Positions 9,201 to 17,951 of a DNA stretch of 64,000 nucleotides are shown piece by piece (the stretch's first letter is position 1; every line of letters begins with the position of its first letter). Origin of the DNA: an uncultured Prolixibacteraceae bacterium (GTDB lineage: Bacteria; Bacteroidota; Bacteroidia; Bacteroidales; Prolixibacteraceae); contig CAJXZG010000005.1 of assembly GCA_913063265.1 (NCBI GenBank), forward strand, positions 45,314 to 109,313. Reading direction: 5' to 3'. The notes under the pieces were generated by a model. That model did not search any database. It was not told the origin of the DNA and saw only the letters and a list, made by a program, of their open reading frames with translations. Made by a program: the position numbers and the translations under genes.

Positions 9201-9522
9201 CTGATGAAGGATACCATGTTAGTCTTTTTGGAGTTCCTCCTTCAATGGAAACAATATATACTGCATTCGACCCGGAGCGGTTAGAAGTAAAAGCAATCGT
9301 TTTTCCATCGGGTGAAAAATGCGGATTACTTTCTATAGCAAGTGTACTTGTTAAACGTATCGTTTGTTGACTTTGTACATCGGTAATCCAAATATCGGCT
9401 CCATAAGTAAAGGCAACTTTATTTTCACTAATTGTTGGCTGTCGGAGTAATCGTGTACCTTGAGCAAAAACAACGAAAACTGAAACAAAAAGAAGAATGA
9501 GGGAGTAAAGACTTTTTCGCAT
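6238..9522 (-). CDS. Tricorn-protease homologue (S41-type serine peptidase)
   Basis: A 1094-residue secreted protein with an N-terminal signal peptide ending at FAQG. WD40/TolB-like propeller repeats (recurrent SPDGK motifs such as FSPDGKTIAFTSN) fill roughly residues 30-530. An extremely Lys/Glu-rich linker follows at about 530-585. A PDZ-like segment (YIVGIDGKELI) and a C-terminal S41 peptidase core come last. The nucleophile is probably Ser979 in NEMAGSGGD, matching the tricorn active-site context. Tricorn-type enzymes degrade peptides released by other proteases. In Bacteroidota they are periplasmic or secreted. The gene is monocistronic. Confidence 0.92.
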   Translation of the reverse strand: MRKSLYSLILLFVSVFVVFAQGTRLLRQPTISENKVAFTYGADIWITDVQSQQTIRLTSTLAIESNPHFSPDGKTIAFTSNRSGSNAVYIVSIEGGTPKRLTWYPSSAKACGWTPDGESVLYASSRETAPTGFNRLWTVSKNGGPSKLLNQQWGTSGSFSSDGKKIVIDRVSRWDSEWRAYRGGQNTPLVILNLEDNSEELLPNEKQTDTQPLWLGETIYFLSDRDWTTNIWSYSPTAKELKQLTNFTGSDVKSISGKGNKIVFERDGYISTLDLSSNQITQLDIEVKGDFPWAETKWEDVSGSARSASLSPTGKRAIMEARGEIFTVPAEHGAVRNITQSSDAADRWPIWSPDGAKLAWFSDKAGDGYSLMIGAQDGLDEPKAISIGESKLGWEPVWSADGKYIAFTDDDVRIRVVDISAETIKTIDVGGNNLERGGMGLIWSPDSKWLAYTKAGSNNFRQITVWSLEQDTIYKVTNAFADAFSPAWDRNKKHFYFLASTDLALGSGWANTSSMTADASYSVYVVNLQKEESSPFKLRSDDEEVKKEDGEETEKEEDNKDKKSEKKKKSKEEDKKDAKEDDIKIDFEGIESRTIALPMEKSNYRGLLAGPEGSLFVAERKPGSRGLTLQKFALKEREAKEFVGGVSQVSVSNDGKKMLAKMGSSWKIIDTGGASGKDGKSIKVNLKMQLDRTQEWTQMFKEAWRYQRDYFYDPNMHGRDWDEVYERYSPLVPFIKHRADLTYILDMVNGELSVGHSFVFGGDYPDTERQRVGLLGANLIADNDRWKIDRIFTTESWNPELSSPLEEPGLKVEEGNYIVGIDGKELIAGDDPYEFLDGKSGVQTILHINKTAEFDSAWKVTVKPIGSEYALRQRAWVEDNRRLVDSLSGGKLAYVWVPNTSTPGFVSFNRYFFAQQDKLGAVIDERYNGGGLLDDYMVDLMTRSLRASITNEVPDGKPMRLPAGILGPKVLLINEMAGSGGDFFPWVFRQQKVGPLIGSTTWGGLVKSSVHYSLIDGGALTAPDNAVFDPINNKWIGENMGIAPDIAVRQDAKSLSEGKDPQLERAVKEVLKLVDTESKIEITPPPFSSPAIKK

Positions 9523-9699
9523 GATTAATAAATTTTATATTTTTTTAGAGTCTGGTCCAAAATTTACAATGTAACATCTCTGTTGACAAATTTGTTTTTA
9601 TTGATTTATAGGTACTTTATAAATAGGATAATTACAAATCTTAAGAATTTATATGCTTTAGGTTATGTAAAATACGGTAATTTAGATTTGACATCAAAA

Positions 9700-10107
9700 T
9701 TAAAAAAGCTTCAGATTATTATCTCCATTGTTTCTATTACTCTTTTTCAGCAACCACGTAAGTCTATCCATTGACAGTAAATAATGGGTAATAACAGCAA
9801 CAGCAAATAATCTGCCCCAAAGTGAATATCCTAAATTATAGACCATCCATATTGATATTGCAAAAATTGTCAGTTCAATTACAAGTCGAATTGTTCCTGA
9901 AACCGGCACAGGTGCCCTTCCTGAACGACTGGGATCATTCGGAACAGCAAATATTCCCCAAACCATTGCTGCGATAAAAGGTATTAAAAAGGCCATTATA
10001 AGTCGCAAATATCCTTCGCCCGCCATCCAGCCCCAATATCCCATTGTCCCCAATGCGGTTATTTCAAGTAAAAACCGAAATATCAGATTTATTGGATGTG
10101 TGCTCAT
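9700..10107 (-). CDS. YrdB-family (DUF2568) membrane protein
   Basis: A 135-residue protein with four predicted membrane segments. The conserved WGIFAVPNDPSRSGRAPVPVSGTIRLVIEL stretch between segments 2 and 3 is the hallmark of the YrdB/DUF2568 family. The function is unknown. It is read in the same direction as the tricorn homologue, but a 177-bp gap separates them. Confidence 0.85.
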   Translation of the reverse strand: MSTHPINLIFRFLLEITALGTMGYWGWMAGEGYLRLIMAFLIPFIAAMVWGIFAVPNDPSRSGRAPVPVSGTIRLVIELTIFAISIWMVYNLGYSLWGRLFAVAVITHYLLSMDRLTWLLKKSNRNNGDNNLKLF

Positions 10108-10293
10108 ATTATTTATTTACTGAATATCAAATGTATGAATTCTGTATACATTTTCTCACCCCGTTACATTTTTTTAAACATCAGATCGAACAGGTGGTTA
10201 AAGAAATTTATTTTCACATTAATAATATACATCTGGTTAACCTTAACAGATTGATTTCGTAAATACAAAATATTAACGTTTAAAATAAAAGTC

Positions 10294-11727
10294 ATGAAAT
10301 CTCAGTTTATCGATTTACACATACATCCGGCGATGAAACCACTTGGTAAAAGTTACAATCGCCGTCCGGGAATTAACAGCCCCAGAAAGAATCGTAAAAA
10401 CAGCATCTGGCACTACGATCCTCCAACGGTTCTGGACAAAGCTGCAAACATAATCACTTCACTTACTAAATTCAGACAATCAGACTTTACTTCTCTCATG
10501 CGGGGTGGTGCCGAAATTGTTTTTGTTTCCTTATGCGGACTGGAAAAAGGTTTTGTAATGAACAAACTGGGAACAAAACTGCCGGGTGATATCATTGGTA
10601 ACCTTGTTACAGGTCTGGGCAAAAAACGTATTGATCATATACAAAACATGAATGACTATTTTACCGACCTGGAAAGAGAATATAATTTTTACCTGCAACT
10701 AGACGGACATAAGGTAAAAATTGATAATCAGTGGCACCAATATAAAATTGTATCGGAGTTTAATGAAATTCAGGATAATACAGATCCCGACTTAAATACG
10801 ATATTTGTAATTCTTACCATTGAAGGAACACATGTTTTTAATACAGGACTAAAAATGATGGGCAGGAAGGCAAATGCAGCAGAAGTAATGGCCAATGTTG
10901 ACGCGGTAAAACAATGGGACAAAAGGCTTTTTTTTATTGGACTTACCCATCACTTTGATAACGAAATGGTAGGACATGCCGCCAGCCTGAGTGGAGTGGT
11001 CAGCAAGTTTTGTGACCAAAGTGAAAATATGGATTCAGGATTTAATAAACTTGGATGGGAGATGTTACAAAAACTGCTTGATACGAAAAATGGTCACAGA
11101 GTATTAATTGACCTTAAACATATGAGTGTAAAATCGAGAAATGAGTACTACAGTTTTCTGAAAACTGAATATCCCGATGATACAATTCCCTTAATTGTAA
11201 GCCATGGCGCGGTAAATGGTTTTCGCTCGCAAAACCATCCCGAGGAAGATGATGTGAAAAATGAAGGTAAATTTCAACCCAATAATATTAATTTTTATGA
11301 TGACGAGATATTAAAAATTGCAGACTCCGAAGGTTTGTTTGGAATTCAGTTTGACGAAAGAAGATTGGGTAGTAAATCGGAATTGAAAAAAACAGGGCCT
11401 AACTTGAGTAGAAGAAAAATGCTTTTTTACAAATCAAGATTGGTTTGGAACCAAATCGAACATATTGCTGAAGTACTGAACAGAAATAATAAATTTTGTT
11501 GGGGAATTCAATGTATCGGTTCTGATTATGATGGAATGGTAAATCCTTTAAATGGTTTCTGGACAGCAGAAGACATGCCGCTTTTTGACAGCTACTTGGA
11601 AAAACATGCATATAATTTTATTAACTCCACAGAAAATTTAAAAGATGAAAATAAAATTTCAGCAGCTGAAATAGTTGAAAGATTTATGAGAAAAAATGCA
11701 TATGATTTTTTGAAAACAAATTTTTAG
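10294..11727 (+). CDS. Membrane-dipeptidase-like (M19) metallohydrolase
   Basis: A 477-residue protein whose motifs follow the renal dipeptidase (peptidase M19) order. DLHIHP at residues 7-12 (first metal ligands) is followed by TIEGTH with Glu177 (bridging carboxylate), LTHH near 218-220, DLKHMS, SHGAVNG and finally GSDYDG. M19 enzymes cleave dipeptides or related amides with two zinc ions. It is longer than the usual 330-400 residues because of insertions after residue 80 and near 330. There is no signal peptide, so it is predicted cytoplasmic. It could act on another amide or lactone. Confidence 0.82.
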   Translation: MKSQFIDLHIHPAMKPLGKSYNRRPGINSPRKNRKNSIWHYDPPTVLDKAANIITSLTKFRQSDFTSLMRGGAEIVFVSLCGLEKGFVMNKLGTKLPGDIIGNLVTGLGKKRIDHIQNMNDYFTDLEREYNFYLQLDGHKVKIDNQWHQYKIVSEFNEIQDNTDPDLNTIFVILTIEGTHVFNTGLKMMGRKANAAEVMANVDAVKQWDKRLFFIGLTHHFDNEMVGHAASLSGVVSKFCDQSENMDSGFNKLGWEMLQKLLDTKNGHRVLIDLKHMSVKSRNEYYSFLKTEYPDDTIPLIVSHGAVNGFRSQNHPEEDDVKNEGKFQPNNINFYDDEILKIADSEGLFGIQFDERRLGSKSELKKTGPNLSRRKMLFYKSRLVWNQIEHIAEVLNRNNKFCWGIQCIGSDYDGMVNPLNGFWTAEDMPLFDSYLEKHAYNFINSTENLKDENKISAAEIVERFMRKNAYDFLKTNF

Positions 11728-11777
11728 TCTGGGATTAAAAAACCTGTACAATTAAAAAAGTTTACCTCTTTGGAATT

Positions 11778-11816
11778 AGAACTGTTTCAATAATAGTTAA
11801 TTATTGAAACAGTTCT
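11778..11816. terminator. Bidirectional terminator hairpin
   Basis: A perfect 16-bp stem (11778-11793 with 11801-11816) has a 7-base loop. It lies between the stop of the M19-like gene (11727) and the stop of the convergent fucosidase gene (11830). Confidence 0.85.
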
Positions 11817-11829
11817 ATTTTATTGCCAA

Positions 11830-13347
11830 TTATTCAAAAGTAATTTTTAACGCATGTGCAAATTCACTTGGTTTTTCGGAAGGAAAATTAACTTTTAAAC
11901 CCTCGGTGCTTTGTTTCCATTCCAGTTTTTCTGAATTCCCTAAAAGTTCCACTTCGGCTACTTTAACTTCTAAATTGATCGATTTAATGAGCACATCTTT
12001 TTCCGGCCATTCCAATAAGGTTGCAAAAAGAATATCGCCTTTTGCAGTAAATCGAATATCCTGTGAAGTGTATTTTGTTTCTTCGTTATCAGTAAATGCA
12101 CCTGCTGTACCTTTTTGCGCTCCTTCACTCGCCACCTTCCATGGACGAGTTCCGTAGATAGCTTCACCGTTAACTTTCAGCCATTCACCAATTTGAAGTA
12201 AAACTTCCTGTTGCCCTTCTGTAATGGTTCCATCCGGGCGTGGCCCGATATTGAGCAACAAATTTCCGTTTTTACTTACAATGTCAACCAGATCGTCAAT
12301 AATTTGGTTTGGCGATTTAGACTCTTCTCCCTCGATATAACCCCACGATTTTTTCCCTATGGATGTATCAGTTTGCCATGGAAACGGACGGGCAGTTTCC
12401 GATTTTCCCCGTTCAATATCAAAAACCTGGATATTATCTCCATATCCGAATTTTGTGTTTACCACTACTTCTTTGTTCCAATCGAGAGCACTGTTATAAT
12501 AATAGGCCATAAACTGGTAGAATGTTGGCTGGAATGGATATTTCCCAACCGTCCAGTCAAACCACATTAATTCAGGCTGATAGATATCAACCAATTCATA
12601 GGTATTTTCCAGCCATCTTTGAATAGAGTGTTCATTAAATCCGGCACCTTCCGGGCAATCCATGGTTTGTCCTCCCGGCCATTCGAGGCATTCGCCATAT
12701 AGCGAACTGTATTCTCCGGTTTGAACATCAGAAGGAAACTCTGTTCCACCATTAAAAAACCATGCATTTTCTGCCCTGTGGCTGGATAATCCAAAATGAA
12801 GGCCATGTTTTAAAGTTGCATCTTTTAATTCGCCCAGAATATTTCGTTTGGGTCCCATTGCAACAGAATTCCATTTATTCATGCTACTTTCATAAAGTGA
12901 AAATCCATCGTGGTGTTCCGCAACAGGAACCACATATTTTGCACCCGATTTTTCGAAAAGTGAAACCCATTCTTCAGCATTAAATTTTTCAGCTTTAAAC
13001 ATGGGAATAAAATCTTTGTATCCAAATTCAGTATGGGGGCCATATTTTTCGATATGATGTTTATACACTTCGCTGTCTTTTTGATACATATTACGAGGAT
13101 ACCACTCGCTGCCAAAAGCAGGAACAGAATAAACTCCCCAGTGAATAAAAATTCCAAATTTAGCATCTCTGAACCAGTCAGGAATAGTATAATTTTCTGC
13201 TATTGATGCAGAATCCGGCTGAAAAACTGCAGTACCTTCTGGAGAAATATAGGTATCTGTTTTGGGTTTATAATCTTGTTTTTCGCTTGTACAACTCATT
13301 ATAAAAATGAGAAAAAATGCACTCAAAATGAAGGCTGACTTTTTCAT
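11830..13347 (-). CDS. Alpha-L-fucosidase, GH29
   Basis: A 505-residue lipoprotein (signal MKKSAFILSAFFLIFIMSC). GH29 landmarks are KFGIFIHWGVYSVPAF near residue 63, AEHHDGFSLYES near 143, the nucleophile context LMWFDW with Asp264, and NGNLLLNIGPRPDGTI in the final part of the catalytic barrel. A short C-terminal beta domain follows. It should remove alpha-linked fucose from glycans by a retaining mechanism in the periplasm or at the surface. No SusC/D pair is adjacent, so it is a stand-alone enzyme here. Its GH29 subfamily specificity cannot be judged by eye. Confidence 0.93.
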   Translation of the reverse strand: MKKSAFILSAFFLIFIMSCTSEKQDYKPKTDTYISPEGTAVFQPDSASIAENYTIPDWFRDAKFGIFIHWGVYSVPAFGSEWYPRNMYQKDSEVYKHHIEKYGPHTEFGYKDFIPMFKAEKFNAEEWVSLFEKSGAKYVVPVAEHHDGFSLYESSMNKWNSVAMGPKRNILGELKDATLKHGLHFGLSSHRAENAWFFNGGTEFPSDVQTGEYSSLYGECLEWPGGQTMDCPEGAGFNEHSIQRWLENTYELVDIYQPELMWFDWTVGKYPFQPTFYQFMAYYYNSALDWNKEVVVNTKFGYGDNIQVFDIERGKSETARPFPWQTDTSIGKKSWGYIEGEESKSPNQIIDDLVDIVSKNGNLLLNIGPRPDGTITEGQQEVLLQIGEWLKVNGEAIYGTRPWKVASEGAQKGTAGAFTDNEETKYTSQDIRFTAKGDILFATLLEWPEKDVLIKSINLEVKVAEVELLGNSEKLEWKQSTEGLKVNFPSEKPSEFAHALKITFE

Positions 13348-13388
13348 TCTTTAAGTTTTGGTTTTATAAAAAAGATTTAATATCTGTA

Positions 13389-14702
13389 CTATATTGAGTT
13401 CCTGAAATAAATTTTCAAATTTTTATTTAAGCGGGCAAATTGAAGAATTACAAATCCTCCAATAAAAAACAAGGACATGAAGAGCATACTGTTTCGCATA
13501 CTACCGGTAATCATATCAATCAAACCATACGAAAAAGTACCAATAACAATTGCAAGTTTTTCAGTGATATCATAAAAACTAAAAAATGAAGCTGTGTCTT
13601 TTGTTTCTTTAGGTATAAGTTTAGACCATGTGGATCGCGAAATAGATTGAATTCCACCCATAACAAAACCCAGTAACCCCGCCAAACCGTAAAAAGAAAT
13701 TTTGTCTTTTAAAAAATATCCGCTTACACAAATAAAAATCCAGATTGCCAGGGTAGAGCCAATAGCAAATCCGTTTCCCCTGTATTTAGATATCATAGCA
13801 AATATATATGCTCCGGCAATCGCTAAAATTTGTAAAATCAGTACAACTATAATCATTTCTTCTCCCGCAATTCCAACCTCCTTTTCTCCAAACAAGGGAG
13901 CCAGAAGCATAACTGTCTGAACACCCATGCTGTAAATAAAAAAAGCAAAAAGAAACCGATACATTACATTTTTGTTTTTTACTATTTCAAACACTGATTT
14001 CAGTTCTTCAATTCCTTTTCCAAGAATATCAAATGAAAATTTTTTTCCACTATCTCTGTCCTTCAAATAATAAAAAGCGATTTGTGCAAAACCCATCCAC
14101 CAGAGACCAACCAGTATAAATCCAAACCTGGTTGCCTTCCCTGTATCTGCAAATCCGAACCATTCGTATTTCATAAGCAATATCAGATTTACAAGTAACA
14201 GAATCACACTTCCTATATACCCCATAGCAAAACCCCGGGCGCTTACATTATCCATTTTGTCTTCTGTTGCAACTTCAGGAAGAAAAGCATTGTAAAAAAC
14301 CAGTGACCCGGCAAATCCTATACTGGCTAATACTGCACAAGTAATTCCATATTCAACATTCTCTCCTGTGAAAAAAAACAAACTCATACATGCAATTGAG
14401 CCGAGATAAGTAAACATTTTCATAAACTGTTTCTTTTTACCGCTAAAATCAGCGATTCCTGAAAGTATCGGGGCCAGTAATACAATCACGAAAAATGAAA
14501 AAGAAATAGCATAAGAATACAAAACTGAATTGACTACGGAAATTCCAAAAAACTGAACTGTATCTCCGCCAAAAGCGGCAGTAGTTGAACTTAAATAATA
14601 AATCGGAAAAATTGCTGTTGTAACAATCAGGTTGTAAACGGAGTTTGCCCAATCAAAAGAAGCCCAGGCATTGATAAGGCGTTTATTATTTTTTTCGAGC
14701 AT
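13389..14702 (-). CDS. UMF1/Atg22-type MFS transporter
   Basis: A 437-residue integral membrane protein starting at the ATG at 14702. Upstream in-frame starts would add about 68 residues that do not look like the family and would run into the divergent gene at 14875. The start NNKRLINAWASFDWANSVYNLIVTTAIFPIYY is the signature of the Atg22/UMF1 major-facilitator family, followed by about 11 more membrane segments. RSTWSKLIPKETKDTASFFSFYDITEKLA is another conserved loop. Yeast Atg22 exports amino acids from the vacuole; bacterial substrates are unknown. It lies 41 bp downstream of the fucosidase start in the same orientation order, so fucosidase may be its downstream partner. Confidence 0.85.
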   Translation of the reverse strand: MLEKNNKRLINAWASFDWANSVYNLIVTTAIFPIYYLSSTTAAFGGDTVQFFGISVVNSVLYSYAISFSFFVIVLLAPILSGIADFSGKKKQFMKMFTYLGSIACMSLFFFTGENVEYGITCAVLASIGFAGSLVFYNAFLPEVATEDKMDNVSARGFAMGYIGSVILLLVNLILLMKYEWFGFADTGKATRFGFILVGLWWMGFAQIAFYYLKDRDSGKKFSFDILGKGIEELKSVFEIVKNKNVMYRFLFAFFIYSMGVQTVMLLAPLFGEKEVGIAGEEMIIVVLILQILAIAGAYIFAMISKYRGNGFAIGSTLAIWIFICVSGYFLKDKISFYGLAGLLGFVMGGIQSISRSTWSKLIPKETKDTASFFSFYDITEKLAIVIGTFSYGLIDMITGSMRNSMLFMSLFFIGGFVILQFARLNKNLKIYFRNSI

Positions 14703-14874
14703 AATATTAGGTTCGCTGACAGCAGAGAATGTTTTATAAAGAAACAATATTTTCATGTTTTTTAAAAGTTTGATATCAATCCGTTTTGAAAAACAAAGGG
14801 TAATCCGACAAATCTTTTTTGGATTTCGTTGAAAAACATCTACTTTTAGGCCACTTAAATTTAACAGACCAATT

Positions 14875-15252
14875 ATGAATTCGTTGCTACAAATTGGAAC
14901 AACCATAGTAGTTTTAGCTTTACTTTCATACTCAATTGCTATAATTACAGAACAGCGTAAGAAAATTCTTCGCCGAAGGATTTTGGTCTTTTTAACCCTG
15001 GGAGTGGCTTTGGATATTACGGCTACTATATTTATGATTTTGGGATCATCAAAAGGAGGATTGACTTTACACGGATTTATAGGCTATTCATCGTTACTTG
15101 GAATGTTTATCGATGCTGTTTTAATCTGGCGTTTAAAAATCAAAAAAGGTGCTTATTGCCCTGTCCCGGATGGAATCCATAAATATTCACGATACGCATA
15201 TATTTGGTGGGTACTGGCATTTATTACCGGTGGTATTTTGGTAATGCTTTAA
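14875..15252 (+). CDS. Small four-helix membrane protein (HsmA/TIGR03987-like)
   Basis: A 125-residue protein with four membrane segments. Features include an RRRILVFLTLGVALDITATIFMILGSS turn and a GGLTLHGFIGYSSLLGMFID segment with conserved histidine. The HGFIGY histidine and an overall length of about 120 suggest the HsmA/TIGR03987 family, whose role is unclear. I recognise the pattern only loosely. It is divergent from the MFS transporter gene and stands alone. Confidence 0.55.
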   Translation: MNSLLQIGTTIVVLALLSYSIAIITEQRKKILRRRILVFLTLGVALDITATIFMILGSSKGGLTLHGFIGYSSLLGMFIDAVLIWRLKIKKGAYCPVPDGIHKYSRYAYIWWVLAFITGGILVML

Positions 15253-15412
15253 AAACTGAAGCCAAAAATCTAACACCATATCTTATCAATGTAATTTTCC
15301 CAAAGCAAACCGGCAAGGAAATTATTCTGTTTCATCACTTTAAAAGTAAGGGAGTTAATTCAATGATTTAACAATTCTTATTACTTTTATACTAAACCAA
15401 AAACCTGAGCCG

Positions 15413-16756
15413 ATGAAAAGAAGAGATTTTGTTACCCGTTTGGCAGCCGCAGGAGGTGCGATTACCCTTGGCTTTGGCTGTGGACGCAAAATAACAAGTG
15501 AATCAAATCCTGAAGAATATGAATCTTCAAAAAAATCGTCCGAAAGAAAAACGATTACTGAACCTGCACGTGAAATTGAAGTGATCGGTGAAACAGATGT
15601 CCTTGTAATAGGTGGTGGACCGGCAGGTGTTGCAGCTGCAATTGCCGCAGCCCGTGGCGGAGCTGAAACTTACCTTGTCGAACGATATAACCATTTGGGA
15701 GGTTTATGGACTGGTGGATTGGTTTTACCCTATCTCTCCACTCATGCCCGAGATACAAAAAATCAGTTCCGCCAGGTCATTCACGGACTTGGCAACGAAA
15801 TGGCACAACGCCTTTTTAATCTTGGCATGGCGATTCATGAAGTAAATCCTGTAATTGACCCGGAAGCTGGAAAATATGTTCTGGATGAAATGATTGTTGA
15901 AGCCGGTGTAAAAATGTTATACCATTCATGGGGAGTTAACGCAATAATGGATGGGAATACCATAAAAGGTGTATTTATTGAAAGCAAATCGGGGCGACAG
16001 GCAGTGTTGGCAAAAGTAGTAATCGACTGCACAGGAGATGGTGATGTATTACACTGGGCCGGAGAGAATTATGAAAACATGTACTACCATATTGGACTTG
16101 TGCACAGGCTGGGAAATGTTAACCAAATTAATAAAAATGCAAGCGGTTACAAAAAGGTTCCTGTTGGAGATCCAACACCTATACCAGGAGTAAACTGGGT
16201 AAATATGCACGGGCCAAATGATCAGGACGGCATTGACATGCTAAACCTTTCCCGCCTGCAACTGAAACACCGTAAACAAATATGGGAAAGTGTGGAAGAG
16301 ATAAAAAAAGTACCAGGCCACGAAAAGATTTTTCTGCTTGATACAGCTTCGCAAATGGGAGTTCGAATGTCCCGGATTTTAGATGGAGAGTACCGACTGA
16401 CCATAGAGGATTCAATGACATATAAAACCTTTGATGACGCTATTGGAATTAGTGGTGCATGGACAAATATTTTATATAATGGCAAAGTTGTGAATATGAA
16501 TGAACGCCCGATGTGGCAGATTCCGTATCGTTCCTTATTGCCTAAAAAAACAGAAAATCTTTTGGTTGCCGGGCGTTGTTTCTGCTTTGAGAAGGAGTTG
16601 GTAGAAGATACAAGAATCATTGGCACGTGCCTGGTTACCGGCCATGGCGCCGGGGCAGCAGCTGCCCGTGCAGTTGCAGAAAGAGTAACTGTAAGAGATA
16701 TAGACAGGAATAAATTGAGAGAACTGTTGCTTAAACAGAAAGTTTGGTTTGGATAA
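15413..16756 (+). CDS. Secreted FAD-dependent oxidoreductase (PF12831-like)
   Basis: A 447-residue protein with a twin-arginine-like N-terminus (KRRDFVTRLAAAGGAITLGFGC), which could also be read as a lipoprotein signal ending at Cys. The FAD motif DVLVIGGGPAGVAAAIAAARGG lies at about residues 62-83, then GGLWTGG, CTGDGD and a C-terminal FAD-contact region (LLVAGRCFCFEKELVED, GTCLVTGHGAGAAAA). This is the FAD-dependent oxidoreductase family often found in glycan-degrading Bacteroidota; the substrate is unknown. A polyferredoxin gene starts 43 bp downstream on the same strand and is a natural electron acceptor for a periplasmic flavoprotein. That link is inferred. Confidence 0.85.
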   Translation: MKRRDFVTRLAAAGGAITLGFGCGRKITSESNPEEYESSKKSSERKTITEPAREIEVIGETDVLVIGGGPAGVAAAIAAARGGAETYLVERYNHLGGLWTGGLVLPYLSTHARDTKNQFRQVIHGLGNEMAQRLFNLGMAIHEVNPVIDPEAGKYVLDEMIVEAGVKMLYHSWGVNAIMDGNTIKGVFIESKSGRQAVLAKVVIDCTGDGDVLHWAGENYENMYYHIGLVHRLGNVNQINKNASGYKKVPVGDPTPIPGVNWVNMHGPNDQDGIDMLNLSRLQLKHRKQIWESVEEIKKVPGHEKIFLLDTASQMGVRMSRILDGEYRLTIEDSMTYKTFDDAIGISGAWTNILYNGKVVNMNERPMWQIPYRSLLPKKTENLLVAGRCFCFEKELVEDTRIIGTCLVTGHGAGAAAARAVAERVTVRDIDRNKLRELLLKQKVWFG

Positions 16757-16799
16757 TTGAAGGCTGAAGTTGGAAATTGAAAACAAAGAGATCCTTATA

Positions 16800-17945
16800 A
16801 TGAAGTCCGGACACATCCGTTTGATATCAACCCTCGTGGCAATTTTATTTGCATTGCCATTTTCTTTCAATTGGGCCACAGGATTTTACAATTGGTTAAG
16901 TCCGTTTATTTTGCTGAATTCTTTCTTTTTGTTAAAATCACTGGTAATCTTAAATATTTTGGGATTTGTAGTACTGGGATTTTCATTTGTAAAAAACAGA
17001 TGGTTTTGCCGTTATTTATGTCCGGTTGGATTAGGTTGTGATATGGTATCTAAAATCAGTCCAATAAAATCTTCATACATGAAAAAAGTCCCTGCTCTGG
17101 CACGTTGGATTTATATCATATCTTTGTTGGCAGCACTTTTAGAAATTCCTGTTTTTATAGTTCTCGATCCTATGGCCATATTTAATGGTTTCTTTTCTGT
17201 GTTTGCTGAACCATTTTCCTGGATTGTTTTAATTTCCATGTTGGGATTACCTTTTCTTTTATTGCTGCATTTGATTTTTCCCAATTTTTGGTGTACTAAA
17301 ATTTGTCCATTGGGAGGTTTGATGGATGATATTTATTTGCTTCGAAGGATTATTTCCCGAAAAACGGATAGCATAAATTATAATTCATTAAAAACAAGCC
17401 GGCGCTTATTCCTGGCCGGTGGAGCCGGCATCGCAGCCGGAATTGTAATCCCAAAATTCTTACATGGAAATCAGATAAAAAAACTCAAACCTCCTGCATC
17501 TTTACATGAACCCCTTTTCAGTACAGTTTGTATACGTTGCGGAAGCTGTATCAAAGCATGCCCGGGAAAGATTTTAATTCATGACACATCAGGCTGGATG
17601 ACATGGATGACACCTGAACTAACATTCGAAACCGGAGGTTACTGTCATGAAGATTGCAATTTGTGTGGCACTGTTTGCCCCAGTGGTTCTATTTCTCCTT
17701 TTTCGATTGAAGCTAAGAAAAAACTTTACATTGCCACAATCGAAATTGAATCTGAAAAGTGTTTACTAACCCGACAAAAAGAATGTGATCGTTGTAAAGC
17801 AGTATGCAAATACAACGCAATCGAGATTCGGTCATTGGAAAATTCCATTATTATGGCTCCGGAAGTTAATTTGTCAAAATGTGTGGGTTGTGGTGCATGT
17901 TCACTTATATGTCCTGCCGAATGTATTCAAATGGTTCCCGTTTAA
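16800..17945 (+). CDS. Membrane polyferredoxin, NapH-like with extra 4Fe-4S domain
   Basis: A 381-residue protein from the ATG at 16800; an in-frame TTG at 16770 is less likely. The N-terminal half has about five membrane segments with the NapH/MauN-type motifs CRYLCP (residues 70-75) and CTKICP (165-170). Next comes SRRLFLAGGAGIAAGIVI (about 200-217), a twin-arginine-like membrane segment. The C-terminal half has several cysteine motifs: CIRCGSCIKACP, CHEDCNLCGTVCP, CDRCKAVC and CVGCGACSLICP. It should pass electrons across or along the inner membrane. Its neighbour upstream is a secreted FAD oxidoreductase. The partner on the quinone side is unknown. Confidence 0.85.
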   Translation: MKSGHIRLISTLVAILFALPFSFNWATGFYNWLSPFILLNSFFLLKSLVILNILGFVVLGFSFVKNRWFCRYLCPVGLGCDMVSKISPIKSSYMKKVPALARWIYIISLLAALLEIPVFIVLDPMAIFNGFFSVFAEPFSWIVLISMLGLPFLLLLHLIFPNFWCTKICPLGGLMDDIYLLRRIISRKTDSINYNSLKTSRRLFLAGGAGIAAGIVIPKFLHGNQIKKLKPPASLHEPLFSTVCIRCGSCIKACPGKILIHDTSGWMTWMTPELTFETGGYCHEDCNLCGTVCPSGSISPFSIEAKKKLYIATIEIESEKCLLTRQKECDRCKAVCKYNAIEIRSLENSIIMAPEVNLSKCVGCGACSLICPAECIQMVPV

Positions 17946-17951
17946 AAAAAG

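Noticed and set aside
9571..9592. TGTAAC and TGTTGA 11 bp apart on the plus strand
   Set aside because: No plus-strand gene starts downstream, and the second unit is a poor match.
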